Assembly: GCF_016658545.1 (NCBI RefSeq)
Contig: NZ_JACVZC010000009.1
Location: 31,002-95,001, forward strand
Source: Pseudomonas sp. S37
GTDB lineage: Bacteria > Pseudomonadota > Gammaproteobacteria > Pseudomonadales > Pseudomonadaceae
DNA length: 64,000 bases
Direction: 5' to 3'
Below the pieces are notes generated by a model, which made no database searches, was not told where the DNA came from, and saw only the letters and a list, made by a program, of their open reading frames with translations. Made by a program: the position numbers and the translations under genes. Shown here piece after piece: positions 1-8,882 of this stretch (its first letter is position 1; each line of letters starts with the position of its first letter).

Positions 1-109
1 CGCTGGCGGCCATGTTTTGCGGCAGCGAGAAGATGCCGCCACCAATCATCGAACCGACTACGAGCGCAACTAACGCGCCGAGCTTTAGTTTTCCGGATGA
101 ATCAGACAT
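1..109 (-). CDS. arcD: ArcD-like amino-acid antiporter, N-terminal fragment (cut by window edge)
   Basis: Only the first 36 codons are present, reading leftward from ATG at 107-109, with a good ribosome site (CAGGAG) about 8 bases upstream. The peptide starts [20 protein letters not shown] and continues with [16 protein letters not shown], the first transmembrane segment and glycine-rich motif of APC-superfamily arginine/ornithine antiporters. It is almost the same as the start of the divergent gene at 544. In Pseudomonas, arcD usually heads arcDABC of the arginine deiminase pathway, so arcA would be expected beyond the edge; that is an inference from known gene order, since nothing past the edge is visible. 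Confidence 0.7.
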   Translation of the reverse strand, partial: MSDSSGKLKLGALVALVVGSMIGGGIFSLPQNMAAS

Positions 110-543
110 TTAACAACTCCTGCCAGGAGAAAGTTGACGACAGAATAAATCCGACGCCTCAGCCATTCGCTGACTTGGGTCAGTTCATGGTGACGTGAAG
201 TAGGAAAAATCCTTCACGGTGCTCCTGGAGAGTGCCGACAGCTTAAGCTGCAGGCCTTGCGCGCTGGCACCTCCATGTCTTTCTAGAGCAAACGCTCTGT
301 TCAGCCTGCGATGCTTGAAGCTAGCCGCTTTTGTGGCTTTCGCAAATTTTTCACAAGAATTTTGAGTTTTATCAGGAACTTTTCTAGTTGCTGTCGAGCT
401 GCTAGTTTCTAAGGAGGTCTGCATAGACAAAGCAGTTATGAGTGCTATAGCTTCAATGACCGTAATCCTTATAAGTAACAGCATTTATATGGCCCGCAAG
501 GCTGTTTCAAAGGCATGACAGCGGGTAAAAAAACGGGGGACGC
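110..543. other. Divergent promoter region between two antiporter genes
   Basis: This 434-base spacer separates two divergent paralogous antiporters and is clearly richer in A+T than the genes beside it. It must hold both promoters. I see a perfect 12-base palindrome CAGCTTAAGCTG at 239-250 but no convincing ANR box (TTGAT-N4-ATCAA), which would be expected if the left gene belongs to an oxygen-regulated arc operon. A leftward 99-codon open frame (185-484) has no recognisable domain and I do not accept it as a gene. No REP element is present. Confidence 0.5.
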
Positions 544-1971
544 ATGAGCGAACCGGGACAGAAGCTGCGCCTGGGCGCGCTGATCGCGCTGGTGGTCGGC
601 TCGATGATTGGCGGCGGGATCTTCTCGTTGCCGCAGAACATGGCGGCACGTGCCGATGTGGGGGCGGTGCTGATCGGTTGGGGTATCACTGCGGTCGGCA
701 TGCTGGCCCTGGCCTTCGTGTTCCAGACCCTGGCCAACCGCAAGCCGGAGCTGGACTCGGGGGTGTATGCCTACGCCAAGGCCGGTTTTGGTGAGTACAT
801 GGGCTTTTCCTCGGCCTGGGGCTACTGGATCAGCGCCTGGCTAGGCAACGTCGGTTACTTCGTGTTGCTGTTCAGCACCTTGGGCTTCTATTTCCCGGTG
901 TTTGGCGAGGGCAACACGCCAATCGCCATCGGCTGTGCCTCGCTGCTGTTGTGGGCGGTGCACTTTTTGGTACTGCGTGGCATCAAGGAGGCGGCGTTCA
1001 TCAACCAGGTGACCACCGTGGCCAAGGTGGTGCCGCTGCTGATGTTCGTGGTCATTGCCGCGTTTGCCTTCCGCGCCGATATCTTCACCCGTGATATCTG
1101 GGGCTTGAGCAACCCACAGTTCGGTAGCGTGCTGGAGCAGGTGCGCAACATGATGCTGGTGACCGTGTTCGTGTTCATCGGCATCGAGGGCGCCAGTGTG
1201 TATTCCGGGCGTGCCCAGCGCCGTTCGGACGTGGGCAAGGCCACCGTAATCGGTTTTCTTGGCGTGCTGGCGCTGCTGGTGCTGGTCAACGTGCTGTCGC
1301 TGGGGGTAATGACCCAGCCCGAACTGGCCGGGCTGCAAAACCCGTCACTGGCCTCGGTGCTGGAGCATATCGTCGGCCCTTGGGGCGCCTTGCTGATCAG
1401 CCTGGGGCTGGCCGTTTCGCTGCTCGGCGCCTTGCTGTCGTGGGCGTTGCTGTGTGCCGAGATTCTCTACGCCACGGCCCGCGACAAGACCATGCCGCGC
1501 TTTCTGGCCAAGGAAAACGCCAACCAGGTGCCAGCCAATGCCCTGTGGCTGACCAACTGCATGATCCAGGGCTTCCTGCTGATCACGCTGTTCTCGGCCG
1601 GCACTTACACCAGCCTGATCTACCTGGCGTCGTCAATGATCCTGGTGCCCTACCTGTGGTCGGCGGCCTATGCAGTATTGTTGGCGGTGCGTGGCGAAAG
1701 TTATGCCGGGCAGCCGGGGCTGCGGCGCAAGGACCTGCTGGTGGCACTGGTCGCCTTGCTGTACGCCATCTGGCTGCTGTACGCCGGTGGGCTCAAGTAC
1801 CTGCTGCTGTCGGCACTGCTATACGCCCCGGGGATCATCCTGTTTGCCAGGGCCAAGCACGAGCAGGGGCAAGCGCTGTTCACCACCTGGGAAAAACTGA
1901 TTTTTGCTGCTGTGTTGGCCGGGGCGGCGCTGGCAGCCTACGCCTTGTACTCAGGGTTGCTGAGCTTGTGA
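544..1971 (+). CDS. APC-family basic amino acid antiporter (ArcD-like)
   Basis: A 475-residue, very hydrophobic protein with about 12-13 membrane segments, beginning MSEPGQKLRLGALIALVVGS and carrying the [14 protein letters not shown] motif of the arginine/ornithine antiporter branch of the APC superfamily. These inner-membrane carriers exchange an amino acid for its metabolic product or an amine (arginine/ornithine, lysine/cadaverine, ornithine/putrescine types). Length is normal for the family. The ATG follows a purine-rich GGGGGA site. It lies back to back with a near-identical paralog at the window edge and its 3' end overlaps the convergent DUF454 gene by 21 bases. The family is clear; the exact substrate cannot be read from sequence. 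Confidence 0.85.
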   Translation: MSEPGQKLRLGALIALVVGSMIGGGIFSLPQNMAARADVGAVLIGWGITAVGMLALAFVFQTLANRKPELDSGVYAYAKAGFGEYMGFSSAWGYWISAWLGNVGYFVLLFSTLGFYFPVFGEGNTPIAIGCASLLLWAVHFLVLRGIKEAAFINQVTTVAKVVPLLMFVVIAAFAFRADIFTRDIWGLSNPQFGSVLEQVRNMMLVTVFVFIGIEGASVYSGRAQRRSDVGKATVIGFLGVLALLVLVNVLSLGVMTQPELAGLQNPSLASVLEHIVGPWGALLISLGLAVSLLGALLSWALLCAEILYATARDKTMPRFLAKENANQVPANALWLTNCMIQGFLLITLFSAGTYTSLIYLASSMILVPYLWSAAYAVLLAVRGESYAGQPGLRRKDLLVALVALLYAIWLLYAGGLKYLLLSALLYAPGIILFARAKHEQGQALFTTWEKLIFAAVLAGAALAAYALYSGLLSL

Positions 1972-2364
1972 CGGGGCAGGGCAGGCGTGCTCCGGGCGCG
2001 ACCAGATCCACAGGTTGCCCAGGGTCATGCCGGCGATGGCCAGGAACACTGGCCAGTGGTGTTCCAGAAAGGTCAGCATCAGGCCGGCACACAGCAGCAT
2101 GCTGAGGGTGGCGCTGACCTTGGCCCGTCGCTGGATCACCTTGCCATTGCGCCAGTTGTACAGGATCGGCCCGAACAGCCGGTGGTTTTCCAGCCAGGCC
2201 GAGAGGCGCGGTGAACTGCGGGTTGCTGCCCAGGCGGCCAGCAGGATGAATTCGGTGGTCGGCAGGCCAGGGATGACGATCGCGACCAAACCCACCCCCA
2301 GGCTCACGTAAGCCAGTATTCCATACAGCAGGCGGGCGAGTTTCGAGCGGGCGGGTCGGGTCAT
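1951..2364 (-). CDS. DUF454 / YbaN-family inner-membrane protein
   Basis: A 137-residue protein with three hydrophobic stretches (roughly residues 12-45, 84-100 and 105-122). The N-terminal motif GLVAIVIPGLPTTEFILLAA and the following TRSSPRLSAWLENHRLFGP are typical of the DUF454 (YbaN) family, whose biochemical role is not established. It reads in the same direction as, and 54 bases after, the heme oxygenase gene, so it may be the last gene of the heme-uptake operon; in other pseudomonads small membrane proteins of this family are found near heme oxygenases. The C-terminus (proline/glutamine-rich) overlaps the 3' end of the antiporter gene by 21 bases. Confidence 0.8.
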   Translation of the reverse strand: MTRPARSKLARLLYGILAYVSLGVGLVAIVIPGLPTTEFILLAAWAATRSSPRLSAWLENHRLFGPILYNWRNGKVIQRRAKVSATLSMLLCAGLMLTFLEHHWPVFLAIAGMTLGNLWIWSRPEHACPAPSQAQQP

Positions 2365-2418
2365 GGTCTCACTGCATAAAACGGTGCGGCCACCGGAAGG
2401 GTGGCCGGCTATGGCGTA

Positions 2419-3012
2419 TCAAACCAGCGCGGCATCTGCAGCATAGGCGTGCTTGAGCAGCTCGGTGAAGCGTTCGAAGGCGGCGACTGCACCGCGCTCG
2501 GCAGCGGCTTCCTCTTCGGCCGACAGCTCCAGGCCATCAAGGATGCGGGTGAACTGCTTCCAGCCTTCGGCACGGCCACCGGCCGGTTCGCCCAGGTGGC
2601 GGGCACCGAAGCTGTCGGACAGTTCCAGCGCCACGGCACGCTTGATCAGAAACGCAGCGCCCAGTTTGGAGCCTTCGGAGACGAAGATCCAGCCCATTGC
2701 CTCGCCCAGGCTCGGTTTGCCCAGCGCACCGGGCACGGCGGCCGGTACTTCGGTGTCGAGGTCGGCGAGGTCCAGGCGGGCTTGCTCGGCCCGGCAGCGC
2801 TCGGCCAGGTCGGGGACGATGGCGATCAGTTGCGGGTCGTTGTACAGCGCCTGCAGTTCGGACTGGAACAGGTACTGGGCGACGACGAAGCGGGCGAAGC
2901 TCTCGCGGCTGTCGAACGGCTTGTGGGATTTGACCAGGGCATCCAGCTCGGCGTGCGGGGCGTGGGTGATCTGGTTCAGGCGCTGGGAGCGCAGGGCTGG
3001 GCGGTCGGTCAT
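2419..3012 (-). CDS. hemO: Biliverdin-producing heme oxygenase (HemO/PigA-like)
   Basis: A 197-residue soluble protein of the bacterial heme oxygenase family, which opens the porphyrin ring of imported heme to release iron and biliverdin. The likely proximal heme ligand is His20 in the HAELD motif; the distal-helix glycines are in GWIFVSEGSKLGAAF. I chose the ATG at 3012 because it follows AAGGA by a normal distance; the open frame continues 41 codons upstream, but that part reads through a REP element and is not protein-like. The gene lies downstream of the TonB-dependent receptor in the same direction, with a REP pair between them, consistent with one iron-responsive heme-acquisition unit. 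Confidence 0.85.
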   Translation of the reverse strand: MTDRPALRSQRLNQITHAPHAELDALVKSHKPFDSRESFARFVVAQYLFQSELQALYNDPQLIAIVPDLAERCRAEQARLDLADLDTEVPAAVPGALGKPSLGEAMGWIFVSEGSKLGAAFLIKRAVALELSDSFGARHLGEPAGGRAEGWKQFTRILDGLELSAEEEAAAERGAVAAFERFTELLKHAYAADAALV

Positions 3013-3101
3013 GGGGCAGTCCTTGGAAAAAGGGGCGTCTAGATACAAGACGAAACAGCGGGGGCGGGACAGTAAAAAAAGCCGGTATTTGTGTTTGCGG
3101 T

Positions 3102-3200
3102 GCCGGCCCTTTCGCGGGTGAACCCGCTCCCACAAGGATTACGCAGACTTATGGCCTGTGATTTCTCTGTGGGAGCGGGTTTACCCGCGAAGAGGCCGGT
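3102..3200. repeat. Pair of inverted P. putida-type REP elements
   Basis: Two REP units face each other: the first ends in GGGTGAACCCGCTCCCACA (to 3134), and the second is its inverted copy beginning TGTGGGAGCGGGTTTACCC (from 3168). Each can form its own hairpin and the pair can form a longer stem. They fill the gap between the heme receptor and heme oxygenase genes and could separate the expression levels of the two genes. Confidence 0.9.
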
Positions 3201-3214
3201 ACAGGCGAACGGGA

Positions 3215-5803
3215 TCAGATATCCCAAACCACATTGATACCGAAGTTGCGCCCCGGCATGCTCAGGCGGTCGATGTTGGCGGGCTGGGTCACAGCCGCTT
3301 CACCCTGGCCGTCGTAGCTGCGTACCGAGTCCCACTGCCAGTACTTCTTGTCGGTGAGGTTGTACAGCCCTGCGTTGATGGTGACGTCGTCGGTAACCTT
3401 GTAGAAGCCGGTCAGGTCCAGCACGCCGTAGCCTGGGGTGCGGAACTTCGAAGTGGAGCCGTCGGGCGAATAGAAGGTGCTGTCGTCGACACGGGTCTTG
3501 CGCTTGACCAGCGTCCAGCTCAGCAGGCCGCCGTAGTTCTGCTGCTCGTAGCCCAGGCCAAACACACCCTTGAGCGGGTTGACGGTGTTCAGTGGCTCGC
3601 CGGTATCGTCGTTGCGGCCATAGGTGTAGGCAATCGAACCCTGGGTATACAGGCCCTGCGGCGCACCGAAGTGGTCCAGGTTCAGGCGGCCTTTGACCTC
3701 GGCGCCCTTGATGGTGGCGTGCTTGATGTTGTTGGCCTGGAAGGTCTGTTCCAGGTTGGCACCTTGCACGGCGTCTTCGTCGATGAAGTCGCGGTACTTG
3801 TTGTAGAACACCGCCACGTCGAAGTTGCCGGCGTCGAAGTTGCCGCGCAGGCCGGTTTCGTAGCTTTTGCTCTTCTCCGGCTCAAGGTTCGGGTTGCCTT
3901 CCACGCGGTAGCCTTGCTCGATGTTCTCGAAGCGGCCGTACATGGCCTTGGCGGTCGGGGTGCGGAAACCTTCGGCGTATTGGCCGTACCAAGTGTAGTT
4001 GTCATTGAAGGCATAGGTCAGGCCGAACTTGGGCGAAACGCGGTGCCATTTCTTGTCCGAGTCGTCCTGCGAGGTTGGCGCCGTACCGGTGGATGCCAGG
4101 CCACGCAGGAATTCTTCGGTGAACTTCGGTTCCATGCGCGTGTAGTCGTAGCGTGCGCCTGGCATGAAGGTCCAGTTGTTCCAGCGGATTTCATCCTGCA
4201 CGAACAGGCTGTAGGTATTCACGGTCGGGTCCGGGAAGTCGCTGACCAGGGCCTGGCCGTCAGCCGGGCGCTCGGCACCGGCGGCAGAGCAACCGGAGCC
4301 CACGGCCAGGCAGGTGCCGGTACCGCTGCGCGATCCGGTGACCTTCTCGTGCTTGAGCGTGGTGCCGTAGGTCAGCAAGTGGTCGGTGGCGCCGATGCTG
4401 AAGGCCTTGTCCAGCTGGGCGTCGAATACCCACTGGCGGTCCTTGTAGGTGGTGTCGCGGGTACGCAGAACCTGGCGGCCAGGCGGCGCGTAGACTTCCT
4501 CTGTGTGCTGGTCGGTCTTGGCGATCTGGTAGTTCAGGCTCCACTTCACATGGTCGGCGACCAGCGAATCGAGGCCGAACTCATGGTTGATGCCGTAACG
4601 CTCGCGGGTGATGGTGTCGTTACCGGTACGTGCCTTGTAGTAACCCATGCCACCAAAGCCTGGAATGAACGGCCCGCCCACTGCGCTGAGGATGTTCTGG
4701 TCGCGGTCGTCCTTGTAGCGCTCGTAGGTGAAGCCCAGGCGCGCGTCGTCGGCGTAGTTCCAGCCCAGCTTGGCCAGCACGTTGGTGGTGCGTGCGTCCA
4801 TCGGGTTGGCTTCGGTACGCGACAGGCCATCGCCACTGTGGTGGCCGTGGGTTTCGGTTTCGTGGCCATTACGCTGGCTCAGGTGCAGCAGGCCATCGAA
4901 GTCACCCTCGCGACCGGCGACGGTGGCCGAGGTCAGCCAGCTTTCGTCAGCCGAACTGTAGCCGGTCTTCAGGCGTGCACCGACGTCCTTGCCCGGCTTG
5001 ATGATGTCGTCCGGGTCGAGGGTGAAGTAGCTCACCGCGCCGCCGATGGCGTTGCTACCGTACAGCACCGAGGCCGGGCCGCGCAGGATTTCCACGCGCT
5101 TGACGATTTCCGGGTCGACATAGTTGCGCTGGGTTTGCGCGTAAGGGCCGTAGAAGAAGCTGTCGGGGATCGACACGCCATCGACCTGGGTGAGGATCCG
5201 CTCGCCGTCGATACCGCGGATGTTGTAGCCGTTCAGGCCGCTGCGCTGGCCGGTGCCGGATACCGACACGCCTGGCTCGTAGCGCACCAGGTCCTGGATA
5301 TTGTTGACGTTCTGCCGGTCCAGTTGCTCGCGGGTCTGCACGCTGACGGTGCTGGGTACCTGGCTGACGTCCTGGGCGCTACGGGTGGCGCTGACGGTTA
5401 CCTGTTGCAGGGCGATCACGTTGCTGCCGGTCTGGCGCTCGAGGACCACATTGCCGTTGCTGATCTTGCGAAAGCTCAGGCCAGTGCCGTGCAGCAGGCG
5501 CTTGAGTGCGGCATCTGGCGGCAGCGAGCCCTGTACCCCTGGCGACGCCACGCCGTCGGCCAGTTCGGCACTGAAGCCGACCTGCCAGCCGGTGACCTGG
5601 CTGAAGGCGTTGATTGCCGATACCAGCGGCTGCTGGCCGATGCTGAAGCGGTAATCGCCCATGCGTGGGCTGCTGGCCTGGGCCGGTTCGGCGGCCAGCG
5701 CCGGCAGGCTGCAGGCACCGCTGGCCAGTAGGGCCAAGGTCAGTAGGGACAGTTGCCCTGTACGGCGGGGTAGGGTGGACGAGCGGGTAGGACCTGTGGA
5801 CAT
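3215..5803 (-). CDS. TonB-dependent heme receptor with signalling (STN) domain
   Basis: An 862-residue outer-membrane receptor. Order of parts: signal peptide (about residues 1-38, ending near LPALAAEP); a secretin/TonB short N-terminal domain (about 45-125) that passes the heme signal to the periplasmic anti-sigma regulator; a TonB-box-like stretch near ALQQVTVSAT; the plug with YNIRGIDGERILTQVDGV, characteristic of the heme/hemoglobin receptor branch; and the barrel containing a NPNLEPEKSKSYETG motif. It belongs to a cell-surface signalling set with the FecR-like and ECF sigma genes upstream and the heme oxygenase downstream, resembling the Hxu/Has heme systems. The exact ligand (free heme or a heme protein) cannot be told. 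Confidence 0.9.
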   Translation of the reverse strand: MSTGPTRSSTLPRRTGQLSLLTLALLASGACSLPALAAEPAQASSPRMGDYRFSIGQQPLVSAINAFSQVTGWQVGFSAELADGVASPGVQGSLPPDAALKRLLHGTGLSFRKISNGNVVLERQTGSNVIALQQVTVSATRSAQDVSQVPSTVSVQTREQLDRQNVNNIQDLVRYEPGVSVSGTGQRSGLNGYNIRGIDGERILTQVDGVSIPDSFFYGPYAQTQRNYVDPEIVKRVEILRGPASVLYGSNAIGGAVSYFTLDPDDIIKPGKDVGARLKTGYSSADESWLTSATVAGREGDFDGLLHLSQRNGHETETHGHHSGDGLSRTEANPMDARTTNVLAKLGWNYADDARLGFTYERYKDDRDQNILSAVGGPFIPGFGGMGYYKARTGNDTITRERYGINHEFGLDSLVADHVKWSLNYQIAKTDQHTEEVYAPPGRQVLRTRDTTYKDRQWVFDAQLDKAFSIGATDHLLTYGTTLKHEKVTGSRSGTGTCLAVGSGCSAAGAERPADGQALVSDFPDPTVNTYSLFVQDEIRWNNWTFMPGARYDYTRMEPKFTEEFLRGLASTGTAPTSQDDSDKKWHRVSPKFGLTYAFNDNYTWYGQYAEGFRTPTAKAMYGRFENIEQGYRVEGNPNLEPEKSKSYETGLRGNFDAGNFDVAVFYNKYRDFIDEDAVQGANLEQTFQANNIKHATIKGAEVKGRLNLDHFGAPQGLYTQGSIAYTYGRNDDTGEPLNTVNPLKGVFGLGYEQQNYGGLLSWTLVKRKTRVDDSTFYSPDGSTSKFRTPGYGVLDLTGFYKVTDDVTINAGLYNLTDKKYWQWDSVRSYDGQGEAAVTQPANIDRLSMPGRNFGINVVWDI

Positions 5804-5954
5804 CGGAAGCGCTCCCAGACGCGCGGGCTGTTATAGGTGATGGCTGTTCTCGTTTTCAAACAAGAATCAGTTGCATTGGCTATAACGAGACGGGTGGGGG
5901 GGCGTGACCGCGTAAAAATAATTTGGAAGGCGCTCACTGGCAGTCTGCGAACCC

Positions 5955-6039
5955 TGTGGGAGCGGCTTTAGCCGCGAAGAATCCAGCGCTGTGCATGGCA
6001 CCGGCTTTGCCGGTGTTCGCGGCTAAAGCCGCTCCTACA
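5955..6039. repeat. REP-like inverted pair, AAAGCC variant
   Basis: Two facing units with the variant stem GCGGCTTTAGCCGC: left unit TGTGGGAGCGGCTTTAGCCG from 5955, right unit TTCGCGGCTAAAGCCGCTCC ending at 6039. A small GGCACCGGCTTTGCCGGTG hairpin lies between them. The pair sits between the FecR-like gene and the receptor gene. Receptor expression in such systems usually depends on its own ECF-driven promoter, which would have to lie at about 5804-5950; I could not identify it with confidence. Confidence 0.85.
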
Positions 6040-6061
6040 ACGATGTGTGTGGCTGATGCGG

Positions 6062-7024
6062 TCAGTTCAGGATCACCAGCGCCGGGTACTCATGCAGCTG
6101 GGCCGAGGTGATGTGGGCCAGCGCGCGCAGGGTTTCCAGCGGCTGGTCGAGGCGGTAGTTGCCGGTGACGGCAACGTCTTCCAGTTGCGCATTGCGGTTG
6201 ATGATCCAGCCCGGGTAGTAACGCCGCACTTCGGCCAGCACCTGGCTCAACGGGCAGTTCTCGAACACCAGGCGGCCGTCGATCCAGGCCAGGTCCTTGT
6301 GCATGTCGGGCCGCTGGCGCTGGCCAAAGCCCTGCGGGCCGACGCTGATGCTGTCGCCGGCACTCAGGCGAATGCGCTGGTCGCGTGCGCCCTGCAGGTC
6401 GACATCGCCGCGCTGCACCCGCACCTGTGCTTCGCCGTCAAGGTAGCGCACGGCAAAGTCGGTGTCGCGTACCTGCGCACGCAATGGCCCCGCCTCCACT
6501 TCCAGCGGCAACAGTGCGCCAGCGGAGACCTGGAAGTACGCCTCGCCCTGCAGCAAGCGGGCGACCTGGCGCCCGTCACGACGGTCGCTGGCAAACGCCG
6601 AGTTGGTGTTGAGCAGTACTTTTGCGCCGTCTTCCAGCTGCAGGCGCTGACGTTCGCCTACCACGGTCAGGTGGTCGGCCTGCAGGCGCGTGGGCAGGTT
6701 GCCGACGGTGAACAGCCCGACCAGCAGCACAGCTGCGGTGGCCAAAGGCTTCCAGTGGCTGCGCAGGCGCCCGCGCCACGAGCGGCGCTGCTGTTGGTGC
6801 AGCTGCGTGGCCACCTGGTGCAGCGGCGCACCGTTCCACAGCGCTTCTGCCTCGACGTAGGCCTCGGCGTTTTCCGGTGCGGCGCTCAACCACGCTTCAA
6901 ACGCCTGGGTGTCTTCGGCATCGGCACATTGCAGACGTACCAGCCAGTCCAGCGCCTCGTCCATGGCACGAGCACGGGCGCTGGGCCCGGCAGGTGACGG
7001 GCGAGGGGCAGGGCGGTCGGTCAC
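6062..7024 (-). CDS. FecR-like transmembrane sigma-factor regulator
   Basis: A 320-residue protein with the usual plan of FecR-family regulators: a cytoplasmic N-terminal part with the DUF4880-like sequence EALDWLVRLQCAD and FEAWLSAAPENAEAY, one transmembrane segment (about residues 92-110), and a periplasmic FecR domain (about 115-215) followed by a C-terminal part that would touch the receptor's STN domain. It would keep the neighbouring ECF sigma factor inactive, or activate it, until the receptor binds heme. It lies 88 bases after the sigma factor gene in the same direction. FecR family membership is clear; its specific partner is inferred from position. Confidence 0.9.
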   Translation of the reverse strand: MTDRPAPRPSPAGPSARARAMDEALDWLVRLQCADAEDTQAFEAWLSAAPENAEAYVEAEALWNGAPLHQVATQLHQQQRRSWRGRLRSHWKPLATAAVLLVGLFTVGNLPTRLQADHLTVVGERQRLQLEDGAKVLLNTNSAFASDRRDGRQVARLLQGEAYFQVSAGALLPLEVEAGPLRAQVRDTDFAVRYLDGEAQVRVQRGDVDLQGARDQRIRLSAGDSISVGPQGFGQRQRPDMHKDLAWIDGRLVFENCPLSQVLAEVRRYYPGWIINRNAQLEDVAVTGNYRLDQPLETLRALAHITSAQLHEYPALVILN

Positions 7025-7112
7025 GGTGAATCCTTGGATGGTTTTTTGCGAATGATCAAGGCTCGGGCAGAGTGTGGCAAGCGCTTTGCGCTACCGCTCG
7101 CCTGTTCGCGGC

Positions 7113-7625
7113 TCACTTGAGGCGATCGGCTACACCCATGCAGATGGCCATGATCAGTTTCAGTTCCTTCTGTACCGTGCTGGCCGAAACATTCAGTTGT
7201 TCGGCAATTTCCAGGTAGGTGGCGCCATGCAGGCGGCTGAGGATGAAGATGCGCTGCTGGCGCTCGCTCAACTGGTTGAGGCTGACACTGAGGTGCCTGA
7301 GCAGCTGTTCGGCATGGGCCGCGTCCTCGCTGCTGCTGGCCGGGGCGGCGACGCTGTGCAGCACCTCGTCGGGCACGTCGTCGACCAGCATGCGCGCCTG
7401 CACACGGCGTGCGCGCAGGTGGTCGAGCGCCAGGTTGCGCGCCGTCTGGAACACGAACGGCTCGATATGCTCGATCGGCCGCTCACCCAGGGCACGGGAC
7501 ACCCGCAGGTAGGTTTCCTGCAGCAGGTCCTCGGCCGTGCTGGGGTTGCCGACCATGCGCTGCAGGGTGCGCAGCAGGGTAAGGCGCTGAACGAGGAAGA
7601 CAGAGTTGAACCGGGACTGACTCAC
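7113..7625 (-). CDS. ECF sigma-70 factor, iron-starvation (FecI-like) type
   Basis: A 170-residue group IV sigma factor. Region 2 covers about residues 10-75 (AEDLLQETYLRVSRAL, then the DNA-contacting HIEPFVFQTARNLALDHLR) and region 4 about 110-165 (LSERQQRIFILSRLHGATYLEIAEQLNVS). It would direct RNA polymerase to the promoter of the downstream heme receptor. A near-consensus Fur box ends 26 bases before the start codon, so the gene should be on when iron is scarce. Gene order ECF, FecR, receptor is the standard cell-surface signalling arrangement in Pseudomonas. Confidence 0.92.
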   Translation of the reverse strand: MSQSRFNSVFLVQRLTLLRTLQRMVGNPSTAEDLLQETYLRVSRALGERPIEHIEPFVFQTARNLALDHLRARRVQARMLVDDVPDEVLHSVAAPASSSEDAAHAEQLLRHLSVSLNQLSERQQRIFILSRLHGATYLEIAEQLNVSASTVQKELKLIMAICMGVADRLK

Positions 7626-7650
7626 GGGGGGACCTGGCCGACGAAAGGTT

Positions 7651-7669
7651 AATGATAATGCTTATCATC
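7651..7669. promoter_or_regulatory. Fur box upstream of ECF sigma gene
   Basis: The 19-base sequence AATGATAATGCTTATCATC matches the Fur consensus GATAATGATAATCATTATC as an overlapping dyad, with the palindromic core GATAATG-CTTATC intact. It lies 26-44 bases before the sigma factor start codon, a position that would cover the promoter. Confidence 0.85.
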
Positions 7670-7746
7670 TGTGCCGAAGGTCAAGTGTGGAAGTGTTAGG
7701 AAAAGGTAAAGATTGTGAGTCTGCAGGCGTATGGCGGAATATTTTT

Positions 7747-7798
7747 TGCGCCTATGAGATCGAGCGCCGCGCGGGCGGCGCTCGGTCTCACAGGCGCA
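7747..7798. repeat. Strong GC-rich hairpin, REP-related head module
   Basis: A nested palindrome: outer arms TGCGCCT/AGGCGCA, middle arms TGAGA/TCTCA and inner arms GAGCGCCGC/GCGGCGCTC with a GCGG loop. It lies between the 3' end of gap and the Fur-controlled sigma promoter and could end gap transcription, but there is no T-run on the proper side, so I do not call it an intrinsic terminator. The inner stem resembles the first stem of the repeat at 63954-63996. Confidence 0.6.
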
Positions 7799-7816
7799 GA
7801 TAATGGCAAGCCGAAC

Positions 7817-8818
7817 TCACCGCGCCCGGCACAACGCCAAACAGTTATCCAGCATGCGGTTGCTGAACCCCCACTCGTTGTCATACCACGCCAGCACCTT
7901 GAGCATGCGCCCGTTGGCCCGGGTGTGGTTGGCATCGAAGATCGACGACAGCGGGTTGTGGTTGAAATCGCAGGAAACCAATGGCAAGGCGTTGTAGCCC
8001 AATACCTTGGAATGCTTGCTGGCCTCGAGGAACAGTTGGTTGACCTGCTCGGCCGTGGCCTCGCGCTTGAGGTTGACGGTCAGGTCCACCAGCGACACGT
8101 TGATCACCGGCACCCGCACTGCCATGCCGGTCAGCTTGCCGGCCAGCTCCGGCAGCACCAGGCCCACGGCCTCGGCGGCACCGGTCTTGCTCGGGATCAT
8201 CGACTGGGTCGCCGAACGCGCGCGGTACGGGTCGCCGTGGTACACGTCGGTCAGCACCTGGTCGTTGGTGTAGGCGTGAATGGTGGTCATCAGGCCCTGC
8301 TCGATACCGAACTCGCGGTGCAGCACCTGGGCGATCGGTGCCAGGCAGTTGGTGGTGCAGGAGGCGTTGGAAATGACCTGGTGGGAGGCTCGCAGGATGT
8401 CATGGTTGACCCCGTACACCACCGTGGCATCGACACCCTTGCCCGGCGCCGAGACAATTACCTTGCCCGCCCCGGCGGCCAGGTGCGCGGCAGCCTTGGC
8501 GCGCTCGGTGAACAGCCCGGTGCACTCGAACACCACGTCGATCGCTTCGGCCCTCCACGGCAGCTCGGCCGGGTTGCGAATGGCACTGACCGCGATGCGG
8601 TCACCATTGACCGTGATGCTTTCGTGGTCGGCCTCGACCGTGGCGTCGAAGGTACCGTGCACGCTGTCGTACTTGAGCAGGTGGGCATTCATGGCGCTGT
8701 CGCCCAGGTCGTTGATGGCGACGACCTGCAGGTCCTGGCGGTAGCCTTGGGTATACAGTGCGCGCAGGACGTTGCGCCCGATGCGGCCGAATCCGTTGAT
8801 GGCGATGCGTAGGGTCAT
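7817..8818 (-). CDS. gap: Glyceraldehyde-3-phosphate dehydrogenase
   Basis: A 333-residue NAD-dependent dehydrogenase that oxidises glyceraldehyde-3-phosphate to 1,3-bisphosphoglycerate, taking on the triose made by the Entner-Doudoroff pathway. The Rossmann motif [15 protein letters not shown] opens the protein; the catalytic cysteine lies in [23 protein letters not shown] is near the C-terminus. I start at ATG 8818 ([12 protein letters not shown]) with AGAGGT upstream; the frame runs 17 codons further but that part is not family-like. It is divergent from edd and has its own HexR operator at 8883-8897. Pseudomonads often carry two gap genes; this is the glucose-linked copy by position. Confidence 0.95.
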   Translation of the reverse strand: MTLRIAINGFGRIGRNVLRALYTQGYRQDLQVVAINDLGDSAMNAHLLKYDSVHGTFDATVEADHESITVNGDRIAVSAIRNPAELPWRAEAIDVVFECTGLFTERAKAAAHLAAGAGKVIVSAPGKGVDATVVYGVNHDILRASHQVISNASCTTNCLAPIAQVLHREFGIEQGLMTTIHAYTNDQVLTDVYHGDPYRARSATQSMIPSKTGAAEAVGLVLPELAGKLTGMAVRVPVINVSLVDLTVNLKREATAEQVNQLFLEASKHSKVLGYNALPLVSCDFNHNPLSSIFDANHTRANGRMLKVLAWYDNEWGFSNRMLDNCLALCRAR

Positions 8819-8882
8819 GGCAGTACCTCTGGCAGTCCGAGTGAAACCTGTGGCACAAAGGAGCTTCACTGAAACGGTTTTG

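Noticed and set aside
185..484. Leftward 99-codon frame between the antiporters
   Set aside because: No recognisable domain and no convincing ribosome site; it fills a region that must contain two promoters.
3158..5731. Rightward 857-codon open frame
   Set aside because: It is the antisense of the TonB receptor gene; the long frame comes from high GC at third positions. The receptor has clear signal, plug and barrel motifs.
7747..7798. Hairpin as intrinsic terminator of gap
   Set aside because: The T-run lies on the wrong side for leftward transcription; kept only as a repeat/hairpin.
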